A stretch of DNA of 64,000 nt, from the NCBI RefSeq assembly GCF_947507565.1, contig NC_089175.1:4205733-4269732 (forward strand). Direction: 5' to 3'. Under the pieces are notes generated by a model that did not search any database, was not told the DNA's origin, and was given only the letters and a program-made list of their open reading frames with translations. The DNA is from Oscarella lobularis (Eukaryota > Porifera > Homoscleromorpha > Homosclerophorida > Oscarellidae). Of the stretch, positions 11,036 to 22,452 are shown one piece after another. A program made the position numbers and the translations under genes. Numbering within the stretch: the stretch's first letter is position 1; every line of letters begins with the position of its first letter.

Positions 11036-11290
11036 ATAGGAGAGCGTTTTTCATACGATTGAGTCGCCCCTTCTAGACGGGGACAGCATTTTTCTTGACT
11101 CCGTCCTGAAGGAGTCCAGTCGAAAAGGCTCCTAGCTATTTTTGCCTACGAGAATGGACTGGTGAAGCACGAACTTTTGAGGAGCCAAAACCGAAGAAAG
11201 AAATGTTAATGCATTCTCTCATTTGCCTCAAAACGACGGGCCTCATTGAGAAACTGTACAATAACATCTCAGTTCGAAATGGGGGAAGTC
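11036..11290 (+). pseudogene. Fragment of a type II death-fold-like exon
   Basis: Sequence readable as VFHTIESPLLDGDSIFLDSV and on to a decayed C-terminal half matches the death-like exons at 14746 and 25087. It contains stops and frameshifts. Its position directly after the broken type IV gene shows that a deletion joined the front of one receptor to the tail of another. Confidence 0.6.
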
Positions 11291-12148
11291 AGTGGTTACG
11301 TAATTCTCTAAATTTAGAAAGTGGACGTTATTATGAGAAAAACTAGATGTGATGGGGAAAAGATATACCCGTATCGAATTGACCGAGGCCAAGAAAGGAG
11401 CTCAGGAAGTGACAAGATAAATCAGAGTCTTCCCATAGTCAAGAAAATACAGCGTAAAGATTCTTCAAAACATCATCGGTTCCAATAACTCTCAGGTGAT
11501 GACGTCAAATTGTTTGACGTGAATCACCCTACAAATTGTGCTTTGAATCCTCTAAAGATCGTGCCGAACAAGATTGCGGAAGTGCTCAAGCTGACACAGT
11601 GACACAGGGAGCTGCCTCCTACTGCTAAACAGCGCTGTGGGTACGCACGTTAAATTTTCATTTCATCTATGATCTAACAGTGTTTCAAATGCTTTAGGCT
11701 GACGACTTGCAGTTCGGTCTACAGGACAGCAAGTCGCACGCTCAGAGAAGACTCGGCCAGCGTCAGGTTGCGGTTTCAAAATCGTTTAAAAACAACAAAG
11801 GTCCTATATTTTGGCGTCAAACGTCCTTGCGTACCTACTCAACGCCACCCACTTTCCCGCTTGGAAACAATTGCTTTACGTCAATTAGGTAAGAGCGAAG
11901 GAGAGAGAGACATACTGTTTAGCTCTCATGTTGAATCGTTTAATTAAGCTACCGTGCGCGTCTTGTTTTTGAGGGATGAGAGTGGGGAATGTCCCCATGC
12001 GTAGGAGGCAGCAGCATTGCATCAGAATAGTCACAAGGCAATGACATAACTCGAATCTTTTCTTTGTATTCCGGGAGACGTTGTTTGTAGATCATTGATT
12101 GTGGGAATGCTTGGGGGGTCAACTGAAGGTCACAATGATTGAAACAAG
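11291..12148. other. Upstream region of type II receptor, shared block
   Basis: From about 11540 the sequence is shared with 21840-22450, 41290-41834 and 43300-43571, always just before a type II signal exon. It includes a run of CTCATGTTGAATCGT and a symmetric GGGGA-ATG-TCCCC site. It is most likely promoter and 5' UTR. The rest (11291-11540) contains a short copy of the dispersed intergenic repeat also seen at 15290 and 25620. Confidence 0.4.
11984..11996. promoter_or_regulatory. Symmetric GGGGA-N3-TCCCC motif, 153 bp upstream of a type II start
   Basis: The motif is found at the same place before three other type II signal exons: twice before 22453 (22284-22296 and 22301-22313), once before 41835 (41673-41685), and one base weaker before 43572 (about 43430-43441). 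The dyad symmetry suggests a dimeric factor. It superficially recalls Rel/NF-kB sites but the spacing is longer than the usual 9-11 bp, so no factor is assigned. Confidence 0.3.
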
Positions 12149-15100
12149 ATGCTTCAGCTAGGGATTTGCATTGTGGCAATATTTGTTGGTAGGATTTGGC
12201 GCTCTATTATACCTCCCCAAATGCAAACGATCTCCATCTCTCCAATTGACCCAAACCAATAAGCCTCGCCTTTGGCTTCTGATGATTCCTGAGATTCCCA
12301 ACTTTCACTTACGTAAAAGCGTACGTAGATACGTATGCCAGAGTTTTTTTCTCTATGAGTTCTACTTTCTTGAGCACCCACGATTCCTCAGCGTTGTGTA
12401 AACGGGGACCTGTCGTCATTTTTGCTCGAACAGAAGGGCAAAGGTGTTCGTCATATTGGTTTCACTTTCCAAAACGCTCCCACATAAGCTGATTACGTCT
12501 CTCCCTCTTCCCTCCCTCTTCCCTCTCTCAGACTCTTAGTCTAACTGAGACTTCTTTAGTACTGTGTTCCGGCGTCAAAGCAAGGATAACCGCCTACATC
12601 AATATTTCTCGTCCTCAGAAGTATCTTGTCCTCGGCGAAACGACGAACAAAACCTTTTTGGTTTGCAATGGCAGCTCCTCAACGAACGGCCTGCGAATCA
12701 GTTTGACGTTGTCCCGAGACCCAGCCAATCATCCAAAAGTTCCGTTTGTTTCCATGACTCCCGGTGGCGAGACGGACGATCGCTACTCGGTCAAGTGCAC
12801 ACCGGAAATGCCGCTCGACGGCGGATTTGCGAACGTGAGCAAAGCGTTCTGCGTATTGGGAATCGCCAATGTAGTCATGGAAGACGCCGGCCGGTACAGT
12901 TGTCAAGTCGAAAGCTCGAACCGTTCGATCCAAGCGGTTCGCACTCAAGTGGGAGTTCAAGTTTATCGTGAGACCCGAGAAAAGAAAAACGAAACGTTTG
13001 CGGTGATACATGTGTTCTTTTTGCAGAAAAATTTATCATCAATACTGTTGAGTCAAATCGTAAAACGCTTGACGTCAACGAAACCGATAGCGTCGTATTG
13101 AAATGTCGAATTAGTCCGCAAAAGGATCTCTTAGATTTGATCGTTCAGTGGAGACGTTCAGGCGACGTCATACAGTCGAAGGACAGCAACAAGCGGAGTA
13201 TCGTCGGTGAGTTCGACTACACATTGCAGTCGGCAAATCGAAAGGATGCAGGCGTCTACCAGTGCGTTGTTATATCCGAGAACGTCGGCGCCGTGATTAT
13301 CGATTCTGGCAGTAGCACTGTATTGCACGTAAACTGTAAGTTGCAAGCGAATGGGCATTCATTTATTTTAATTTCTGTCTATATGTATATAGTTGAGCCG
13401 ATACTGAACATTTTCTCGACGCCGTATTTTTCCAAGAATAGTTTTGTGGTGATCGGCTACCATAAAAGGGATTCTCTCAACTGTACCGCCGACGGCTATC
13501 CGCGTCCTCGCCTAATCATGTCGCGCAACGGGAAACAGATCAATAATACGGCGGTTAATACGGCGGTCACATTCACGTTTTCTTCAGCCACTAGATCTAA
13601 CGACGGTAATTACTGCTGCTATGCGTCAAACAAACTTGGCAATCGCACTGCGTGCTTGACAGTCTTAGTCAAAAGTAATAACGAGAAGTGTACTATAAAA
13701 TCTATATCAAATTGCTTCGTAGTGCCTTCGAGAATACTCAATTTTGGGGTCGCAGACAAAAGCAGTTTCCTTCCGGCTAACGCGACGGTCACTTTGACAT
13801 GCAATGCATGGGGGAGACCTTCACCTCTCATCTCAATATACGACCCTAGTGGAAGACGCGTACAAGTACACAACCCTCGTAGAAGACCCGTAGAAACGGT
13901 TGGCGTTGGCGGGGAACTAGCCGCCGCGTTCACTTTCAATACAAGCTCGGTGAAAGAAGGCGTTTATACGTGTCAAGCTAATAATTCGGTTGGAAACGTC
14001 ACGTCAAAGCATACCCTTCGTTTGAGTGGTAAGATGATGATAGGCTTCACATTATATTCACAAAACGCGAAAAGTCAATTTTTCTTACACTAGTTGGGAT
14101 TACATTTTGGGACGCGACGACAAGTGACGGCAATCAACAGTGCCGCCCCGAAGGCTCCACGCTGTGCTGCGCAGCGACTGCGGGAAATAATTCACTGACT
14201 GTCCAAATCTTGAATTCCAAAGGAATTCTGAACTCGACAAAGGGCATAGGAGCAAAGACCTGCGCAGTTGTCAAAAAAATTGGAAACTACAGCTGCTTCG
14301 CGGCGAATCAATTCAGCAACGCAACACGGCTTTTAGAGGAATCCGTTCCAAGTTGTCCCCAGTCCCAGGCGATCATCACCGGCGCCGGTATTGGGGTTTT
14401 TGTCTTTTTGATTCTTATCGTGGTGACTTCGGGAGTTATAAGGTAACGCTTGGCTCAGCTTTGCGCTGTTCTATTGTTTCTTTTGCGTCGGAAGGTGCTT
14501 AGGAAGAAGTTCACAAGGGGAGAGTTCAGGAGCGCAATCTCAGCCCACGAGCGAAACTACGCCCTTGCTTTCATCAGAAGAGAACGTTGGTGGTAAGGCT
14601 GACAACGCTACATCGGTTCTGTCACAAGCAACGGCAGGCGATTCCGACGTAACGTCGTCCTTGATTGTATCACAAACGGCGGATGACAATATAGGTAAGC
14701 AGTTATTTTATAAGTTTCTACAAAGAATAATTTTTTGAAAAATAGATAAGCAGATTGTGATTGTTTCTAACGTAATTCAATATAATTGGGAGGACGTTTT
14801 TCGTACGATCGAGCCGCCCTTCGAAGACGGAGAGCGTTTTCTTGACTCCGTCTTGAAAAAGGCTAAGGAGTCGAGTTACGAGGACTCCTATTGGGCGGAG
14901 TATTGCCTACGAAAATGGATCGGTGAAAATACGAATTCAGAGCCTAAACCGGAAAACAGTTTTCTCCATACCGTACACAAAGCTCTTCTTGACCTTGAAG
15001 CGATGGATCTCGCTGAAAAACTCTACAGAGATTTTCCAGTTCTCAAACTCAAACAAGGTGAGATTCTTGGGAAGTCTTCTCGTGCTAAATAATTGATTAA

Positions 15101-15159
15101 TTCTAAATTGGCATTTAGAAAACGAACTTCTTTTGTCTGCTTCTTTTGAGAAAAATTAG
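12149..15159 (+). CDS. Type II Ig-superfamily receptor with death-fold-like tail (5 Ig, TM)
   Basis: Ten exons: 12149-12188, 12560-12967, 13027-13335, 13393-13674, 13723-14028, 14094-14442, 14495-14592, 14638-14694, 14746-15057, 15119-15159; 733 aa with all phases consistent. The signal exon is MLQLGICIVAIFV. Five Ig-like domains follow (Ig1 to about 149, Ig2 to 252, Ig3 to 346, Ig4 to 448, Ig5 to about 535), with EDAGRYSC, KDAGVYQC and KEGVYTC motifs. The membrane segment is at about 541-563 (GVFVFLILIVVTSGVI). The tail has an acidic dileucine motif (SETTPLLSS), then the death-fold-like domain at 617-720 (NWEDVFRTIEPPFEDGERFL, YWAEYCLRKWI, FLHTVHKALLDL), and a 13-residue end (NELLLSASFEKN). 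The 45-bp stretch 14593-14637 could also be read through, but it is treated as an intron because the paralog has a stop there. The short last exon is supported by an open frame in all three paralogs. Confidence 0.8.
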
Positions 15160-15860
15160 ATGTCGAAAGTCTGCCCTACCGTTGCTTATTTTTTGATGGC
15201 CGTCATCCTCTTTCAAACCCGTTTTTCCGTGAGATTCATTTAGTCAACATTGTACCAAACTGGCCGTGACCTGGAAAGGAGCAGCGCACAATAACTCAGA
15301 AAGTGACGAAATAAATCAAACTCTTCCCGTAGTCAAGAGAAGATACTGCGTAAAGATTCAGACAAAGCCATTCAAAGGTGTGCTTTTTTGTAATGTCGTT
15401 TCATACTGAATTTCTTCCAGACAGATGCTCAACCACTAGCAAGGTCTTTTTACTCAAATTCCAATTTTAGCAACCAATAAATTACAATGACAAGAACAGA
15501 GATATACAAGAATGTATCACAGAACCAAGTATCCGGGAGTTCGTCCTGTTTCATTGCCTTCAAAAGACGTTTCTTCACGTCAATTTACCTTCATTTGTGC
15601 TTGGATTGTTAACGAAATTGCTTTATTTGTGTCTCTCGTGGAATGAAAGAGCTTGGCGACAGTCTTTTTGGTGAGAAACGGGCGACGCCGAAAATTGGGG
15701 CCGAAAGCAGACAAGCAGCCAGCAGGGGTCAACAGTTTGCCGCCGCTGTAAAAGGATTAATGCATGTCTGCGTGGTTTATCTGTAGTCTGGTGTGCTGTG
15801 AGCTTCGTAGTGGTGGGTCTGTTCAGTAGAAATCGGTTCTTGTTGCAACTTTTCTAACTC
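15160..15860. repeat. Dispersed intergenic repeat block
   Basis: This block recurs after other receptor genes: 25501-26150, 46483-47000, 52830-53460 and, more diverged, 35390-36110. A shared core reads GTGACGAAATAAATCAAACT and a second one GGCGACAGTCTTTTTGGTG. The block carries no conserved open frame, so it is probably flanking DNA duplicated with the genes rather than a gene. Confidence 0.5.
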
Positions 15861-16290
15861 ATTTCTTAGGAGAGAGAATCATGACAAAGATCCGTTGGTC
15901 AGAAACTTCGAGCCTCCAAGCAAAGTTGGACGATTGAATATTAATTAATTTATTAATTAGCCTAATAAGATTCACTTCTGGAGCAAATTGAATTTGTTTC
16001 CGCGATGCTTTCGCGGGACTGGGAAGTCTTGAGGGATTTTTGTCGTGCAGTTATACCACCCTTTAGAAAGGGCGAATCTTTTATTGACGGTATCGAAACG
16101 GAGCGCCGAGCTAAGACAGGTCACACTGACATCTACTGGGCGAAGCGTTGTCTAACGACTCGCTATAGTAAACGCTTCCCACGCCCCGATCTTGGAAAGA
16201 GTCTAAAAATGATTTTGGCTTCTCTATAATTATTTTCAGGTCTTGAATTGTCACCCTGTGCTTCCCCTTTGCTTCTGAATCAGAATCTGT
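15861..16290 (+). pseudogene. Orphan type I cytoplasmic tail
   Basis: A possible juxtamembrane exon is followed at about 15979 by a type I death-like exon (EQIEFVSAMLSRDWEVLRDF, then IYWAKRCLTTR). The exon then jumps directly to its C-terminal end (YSKRFPRPDLGKS), missing the FLQSVY helix. No Ig or membrane exon precedes it. It is a relic of a deleted receptor. Confidence 0.6.
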
Positions 16291-16991
16291 GTAGTATCAC
16301 TGTGTCACATGCACATGTACAATTATTTCGCCGTTCATTTGTTTGTTAATTAATTAAAACGCTTTTTCCGATGTCATGCATCTTATAAATAACGTAGAGG
16401 TTCTCTGTATCGCGTTCTCAGTTCTTTTGTGAAGGTTGCATGGGCAGTGGCTCTAGTGATGATCGCGCACGCTACCCAGAAGTCAGACCCGGAGGAACTG
16501 TTTTTCTCTTGTGAACATTGCTAGAAGAAGTCAGTGTCAATTGCAGCATTGTTCTAGTGACCGAGTACAGCTAGGATCCTCCGTGAGGCGCGCGAGTGCG
16601 TTCTGTATTTATCCTGTAGACTGTAGAACCGTACCAAACTATAGTACTGCAGTAATCTCTTCGCGCGGCAGCGACAAAAGACTGCTGATTCATTGATCGG
16701 CTAAAAGCCGCGCGTTTAGTCGCAAGGAGCAGTAACGCTAAGCGTCTCGACGAGGCGCAGCTGTCGTGAAACGCTTCCTGGTAAGAAAAGGGGGCTCCCT
16801 TTCTCATTGCAGTGCGCATGCGACGTTTCGGCGACCTTTTGTCTACTTTCTGTTCAATGACGTTATGCAATCACTTCAATGAGGTCATCGTCATAAGTTT
16901 GTTTTCCCCCGGCTTGCTCAAGCGCTCTATTATATCTAGGATTCTAGGTGTGATTGATTGAGTGCTTGTACTTAATTCGACGGGACGAAAG
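16291..16991. other. Upstream region of the second complete type I receptor
   Basis: Positions 16470-16990 are related to 1420-1836 before the other complete type I gene. No independent gene is seen. A promoter is presumed in this block. Confidence 0.35.
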
Positions 16992-19254
16992 ATGTTCCAG
17001 GCGCATCAAGACATTCGTATCAACTTCATCGTTGCACTTCTATTTGGTAAAGACTGCGGTGATGTCACAAGTCGGTGCTCACGCTTGCATGCTTTCACTA
17101 TCAGTTCAGTCAGTGTCCAAATCTGACTTGGGTAACGTGGCCTTACTGTACAATGTAGCGCTTACGGTGTTTTTGATCAAAACCCATCTGCCTTTGACAA
17201 GAATGCCTCCCTCTTTCAGCTTCCTTTTGTAGACTCATTTGTTCCCAGCACGTTTTTTCTATATCTCTGAGACTCGACTGTCAGGATAGCGCAGACCTTA
17301 TAGCCACATCAATCTCGCGATGATTGAGATCTAGACATCAATTTTCCGTCTTGTACGTAGGAGCTAGAGGAGACCTTTTTTTCGCAAACTTGAAAGAGAA
17401 TACTTTGAGCAAATATAGCGTAGCGCATGGCCCACCCGACGGCGACACGATGCAATGCCTGCTCAGTAGTCTTTGTGCACACGTAGGTGTGGCTGGACAT
17501 CAAGATGCATCTCTCAACGCCCGCTTCGTTTTCTCGCGTCCTCAGAAGTATTTGGTGAAAAACGAAACGACGAGCGACGACTTCTTGCGCTGCGAAGGCG
17601 GCTACAGCAACGCGTCAATGAAAGGCATTCGAATCAGCATGACCCGCGTCAGTCCTACTTATGATCACATCGTGCCCGGCGGCAGTGACCGCTACACGTT
17701 CGGTTGCACGCCCGAAATGCCTTCTTACTCTGGATATGTGCTCGTTAGCAAGGCATTTTGCCTGCTGGGATTTAAGTCTGCTGAAAGAAGAGATGCTGGT
17801 ATATATGACTGTGATGTAGCGAGTGGTTCTACTGATAAGCAGGCTCAGTGGCACCTTCGAGTATATGGTGAGTTGTTACTTTGCTTGGTAACGTTTTCAC
17901 TCGATTATATTGCAGACAATTTCATACTTTCTACAAGTAAAGGAGCACAAAATCCGAAAGAAAAGTACGTCGACGAGCATCAACCTTTTAAACTGAAGTG
18001 CCGCGTTAATCTTCTAAATTCTGGCTTGGAGATCAAGTGGAGAATGTGGACCAGATCCGGTCACCTCGTGATTCGTAGGTCTCTGAGCGGTACAGAAATC
18101 TCTCATAATTACAAGGTGTCGTCGGCAAGCAGAGATGACGAAGGAATGTACCAGTGCGTCGTCGTTTCCTTGAACGACGGTGCTAAGACAATTGACTCCG
18201 GCAATCGTACAATCGTACATATACGATGTATGTTCCCAGCCACGGGTTTCTATTAAACTGATTGTGTTATGCGTAGATGCTCCAGTAGCATATCTCTCCT
18301 CAAGGCCGGTACCTGTCCTACAGAACGCTGTGACACTTGACAACTATAATGCCACTGATTATCTAAATTGCACCGTTAAGGGCTATCCTACTAGTATCAC
18401 CATAATGAAAAATAACGTCATTCTTGCCTCAATGAATCAGAATAACAATACAGTGATGTTGAAACTTTCGGTAGCCAAGAGTGAGAGTGGTATGTATTGC
18501 TGCAAGGCGTCCAACGCACTCGGTTCCAACAAGACTTGCTTAGCTGTATTTGTACGCGGATCCAAATTTCAATGGAAAGCGATTTCTGTAGGCACTGGTT
18601 TTCTCGTCTTACTGATACTGTCTACTATTGCTCACGTGCAAATAAGAAAGAGGTCTGTGTGTATAATCATTTGCGCGTGTCTATGTAGTTCTTTTATTTA
18701 TCTGTTTATAAAAGGCGTAGCCGTCGTGGATCTTCACCAACTGAAGATACAGAAACAGATCTCCTGCTTCCAATGCCAGGTAAATTATTTGCATTTGCAG
18801 CGTTTCAAATAAAGTTTGTTTAATTATCTAACTTTATGCATGCATAGAGGAGCAAATTAATTTTGTTTCCGGATTGTTTTCTGAGTGGTCATGGAAAGAT
18901 TTCAGGGATTTTTGCCGTACGATGGTTCCATGTTTTGAAGAGTCTTTTCTTGACGATGTTACGGAAAAGAGAGCTAAATCGGAAGCTTCCGATGATGCTT
19001 ATTGGAGAAAGTATTGTCTAAAGGCCTGGATGAAAAAATATCCGCTATGCAGTTTCCTTCAATCCGCTTATGATGCCCTTAGAAATGGTATCAAAGATAA
19101 GATACTGGCTAGAAAGTGTTGCAGGCGCTTTCCACGTCTTGGGCTTGGAGAAAGTAAGCTCTACTTTACTTTTTGGCTTGTTTTGAGTATCTTTCATTTA
19201 GGTCTTGAAATGTCAGGGTCTCATTCTGATTCAGAGTCATTTCAAGAGTCCTGA
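16992..19254 (+). CDS. Type I Ig-superfamily receptor with death-fold-like tail (3 Ig, TM)
   Basis: Seven exons: 16992-17046, 17487-17867, 17916-18227, 18277-18652, 18715-18779, 18848-19153, 19202-19254; 515 aa in consistent phase. The signal exon is MFQAHQDIRINFIVALLFG. Ig1 (about 19-145) has RPQKYLVKNETTS, the conserved first-strand motif shared by types I-III; Ig2 ends at 249; Ig3 and the membrane segment (VGTGFLVLLILSTIAHV, about 352-368) share one exon. The tail contains an acidic dileucine (TETDLLLP), then the death-fold-like domain at 397-498 (WKDFRDFC, YWRKYCLKAWM, FLQSAYDALRNG). The end reads EMSGSHSDSESFQES. It is the closest relative of the gene at 1837; the two differ in exposed Ig loops but keep the tail closely, as expected for a variable receptor with constant signalling. 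Confidence 0.8.
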
Positions 19255-20075
19255 AGTCAACTTGCCCGGATTTGCACTACTTGCCCTTGTCACCTGTCAC
19301 CTGTTATTAATTTAACTGCAATGAAGTTAAATTAATAATTTCGGTTCGTAATAAGTTTGCTGTGTAGACCCTGCTGTAGACAGTGAGACCATAGATATAT
19401 CTATGGTGAGACAGTGTAGACAGTGTAGACAGTAGTGTCAGAGTCTCTGGTACAGTAGTGTGTTGTGTAGGCCTGTCCTGTGTAGACAAAATGTGTAGAC
19501 AGTTGTAGACAGTGTAGACTCGGAATATAGCGCACGTTAAAAGATCTCTTGGGCGGAGAACGAACGGAACGGCTTCGGCTAAGGAAAGACAGATCAGAGA
19601 GAAGATTTACGGCTCGGGCGCTTGCTCCTAGACAGCGAATCGTTCAGTGGCGGCGTTCTAGTCGGCAAACCAGAATGCAGACAGGCGTCTACCATTGCGC
19701 CGTTGATTCTCAATTCCGGCATTAGCACTGCTGTTTACTCACACGATGCGCTTTAGCTCTTCGCCGGTAGGACTAGCCACACGATCCCAGAATTTAGGCA
19801 GACGCATCAGCACTGCTGTTTATTCACACGATGCGCCTTAGCGATGTCGCGCTATACTCTTCGCCGGAAGCAGATCGAGAATTCAATCAGCCACAGGACG
19901 ACTGTAGGACTAGCCATACGATTTGGTGCCGTAAAATACCTGGGCCCCGTGCGCTCGCGTAATTCACAAGCTTGGATCATATTTTCGAGTGACTTTACGA
20001 CAGCACAAACACATCAGACGGTACACCAAAACGTTCAACTCGAGTTTGTGGCTCTCCGGTGAACAAGTCGCGAGC
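19255..20075. other. Intergenic: short tandem GTGTAGACA repeats, palindrome, coiled-coil relic copy 3
   Basis: Positions 19365-19520 contain repeated TGTAGACAGTG units and a 20-bp perfect palindrome ACCATAGATATATCTATGGT at 19388-19407. Positions 19520-19880 repeat the coiled-coil relic, here badly decayed. The stretch 19910-20060 matches 4560-4730 and leads into the CTHRC1 pseudogene. Confidence 0.45.
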
Positions 20076-20644
20076 TCACGGATACTCTTCAATGACGATG
20101 CGAGGCACGGTTCCCCAGCCGGAATGTTTGCTTGTCATGCCGTAGTAGGGGCAGTTGCCGACGCGAACGGCGACGTCGACATTCCCCTCGGGCAGATTCT
20201 CGCAAATGCCGGTGATCTGACGATGACGACTCGTACTCATCGGATTGTTTTGGTTATCGTTGACGTGCACGATTCCTTCGATGGTGTCGGGGGACGTGCA
20301 TTCGTTTCCATTGAAGGTGAAGTACCATTTTGCGCAGCACAACGACCTCGGGCAGAGGACGCTCATCGTGGCGGCGTACGTCACTTTGAGCGCCGAGCTA
20401 GCGCTTTGCTTGTCTATGGTGCACGCCGTCTATCGTGCCACGAGAATTTTTAAAAAGGGTTTTCGTTTCAGGAGTTTTGAATACCGGAACAGTTCCGACT
20501 TGCTGGCTTTGGGCATTGCTTATAGTTGATCTGGAGAGTGGCATCAAGGTTAGTGACATGGGATAAGAATTGGCTTACGGTTTGAGCTTCGGCGCTCAGG
20601 TACAACGAAACGAAGCAAAGCAGAAGACTGACGGTTGAAAGCAT
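20076..20644 (-). pseudogene. CTHRC1-like pseudogene (14-bp deletion in the middle exon)
   Basis: Exons read 5' to 3' on the minus strand: 20644-20579, 20530-20485, 20429-20076. The signal peptide (MLSTVSLLLCFVSLYLSAEA) and the last exon (LCCAKWYFTFNGNECTSP, GWGTVPRIVIEEYP) are well preserved. The middle exon is 46 bp instead of 60: the 14 bases coding the conserved CTWNN motif are gone, which removes the cysteine-tryptophan motif and puts the last exon out of frame. Either it is dead or the reading has another splice not seen here. The intact copy is at 4738-5316. Confidence 0.8.
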
Positions 20645-21319
20645 CGTCGAAACGTTCCTGAGAATGGCTCGATTGTTTGACAATGGAACACTGGTGCTTG
20701 GTAGCACGGTTTATGTAGCGGGCGTCTTTCCGGGTACGCTACTTTTCGAAAGCCCTACAAGCGTCCGGTCTACTGACCGTTCGATTTTAGGGAATCATCT
20801 TTGCTGAAAATGAAATGAAGTTCCGTAGAAGTGACGTGCCTTGCAAGCTTGAACCGACTCATTAGACGGAAGTCTAAATTGCTCAGGTAAATTGTGTGCT
20901 AAAATTTTCATGCTTTGCAAGGTTGAACTATGTGACCCTATTAGCGGAAGCCAATGTACTAAAAATATAAGTGAAGCTCGGTCAAAATTCGACAGTGGGT
21001 TTCTAAGAAGACAACACTGCGTTGATTCTCAAGGTGGTACTCACTTGAATGTGGGATGCTGTGCTCTTCTTCGAACTTCTCATACGTGGGAGACAATTGC
21101 ATTATAACGTTATCGCAATCTAATAAGTCGTACCCACAGCCTGCAAATTAAATGTTTCACTTGATATCTGCGTAGGGTAAGGATCTGCGTTGGGTAGGAC
21201 TCCTCGACGACGTACCGGCTGAAGTTTGCTCGAACTTGCTGATTATTTCATTTCTACTGCCGAGAGTGTGTACTGTTCATGGAGGGCATACTTTTTTTTT
21301 CACTCACGTTTGTCTCTTA
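20645..21319. other. Intergenic: CTHRC1 5' flank and unassigned sequence
   Basis: Positions 20598-20980 are nearly identical to 30672-31081. After 20980 the two diverge; 20990-21230 is instead related to 43010-43160. No gene is seen. Confidence 0.4.
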
Positions 21320-21560
21320 GCTGATCCTGAAATTATTCAATATTTGGCCAAAGGATTACAATGAGATGAACCGCAACGTCGTCGACTTCGTCTGCGGGAA
21401 TCGCGTGCTAACGGTAACGCATGGAAACAAGTCGTCGATACAGTGTTGACTCCGTCCATGTCATTGTTTGCGGTGGGAAGAATTAGTTTTGATCGTTTCT
21501 TCAGACTTGATTTGTGTTACGTAGAAGCTCCTCCCCTTGGACATTTTCCTCTTTATTGCA
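21320..21560 (+). pseudogene. Deletion-derived fragment of a type V receptor (Ig3 to Ig4)
   Basis: After a TCTCTTAG acceptor (21314-21321) the sequence follows the start of the type V Ig3 exon (DPEIIQYLAKG), keeps the phrase GTAACGCATGGAAACAAGTCG, then jumps to the end of that exon (GTTGACTCCGTCCATGTCAT), its donor, the following intron and the start of the Ig4 exon (GAAGCTCCTCC). A related but shorter relic lies at 43221-43300. Both are followed by type II genes. Confidence 0.6.
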
Positions 21561-22452
21561 CTCTTTTTTCCAAGGACAAGAAGGTGAAAGGTGATCATAA
21601 TAAATTACAAAAGATGGTCCAAACGAAGCGTATGTTTGCAGATTAGCAAACGCTTGTGAAAGTGCTTTAGTATATGCACAGAGGTGCTACTAGTAGTACG
21701 TCCTATTTTAGTAACGATGATCTTGAATTTCAGATTGCTTGATTGAAGAGTGCGTTTGTCTTTAGCACCGTTCTTGTACCTGTAGGCAAATTATTTACGC
21801 ACAGTTGAGATTCATTTCTAGAATATTCCTGTAGATGGGTCGCCCTACAAATTGTGCTTTGAATCCTTCAAAGATCATTATGGAAGTACTTGCGTTGAGT
21901 GGCACAGTGACACCGGGAGCTGCTCCCTACTGCTAAACAGCGGTAAGCAAGTCGTCTGCCTAAACCATTAGAGACCCTGTTAGATCATAAATAAAATTAA
22001 AATTTCACGTGCGTACCCACGTGAAACTGACCAGTTAACTCTGCAGGACAACAAGTTGCACGCTCAGAGAAGACTCGGCCAGCGTCAGGTTGCGGTTTCA
22101 AAATCGTTTAAAAACAACAGAGATCCTAATTTTTGGCGTCAAGCGTCCTCGCGTACGTACTCAACGCCACCCACTTTCCAGCTTGGGAACAATTGCTTTA
22201 CGTCAATTAGGTAAGAGCGAGGGAGAGAGAGACCTACTGTTTAGCTTTAATGTTAATCGTTTTTTGAGGGATGGAATGAGAGTGGGGAAGGTCCCCGAGT
22301 GGGGAAGGTCCCCATGCGTAGGAGGCAGCATTGCATCATGCAGAATAGTCACAAGGCAATGACATAACTCGAATCCTTTCTATTTATTCCGGGAGACGTT
22401 GTTTGTAGACCATTGATTGTGGGAATGCTTGGAGGGTCAAGTGAAGGTCACA
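21561..22452. other. Upstream region of the second type II receptor
   Basis: Positions 21840-22450 are shared with the upstream regions of the other type II genes and carry two tandem GGGGA-N3-TCCCC motifs (22284-22313). Nothing else is recognised. Confidence 0.35.

Noticed and set aside
11949-12179. Minus-strand open frame recurring before type II signal exons (also 41596-41865 and 43371-43559)
   Set aside because: It recurs because the promoter block is duplicated; copies differ by frameshifts and the plus-strand signal exon explains the conservation.
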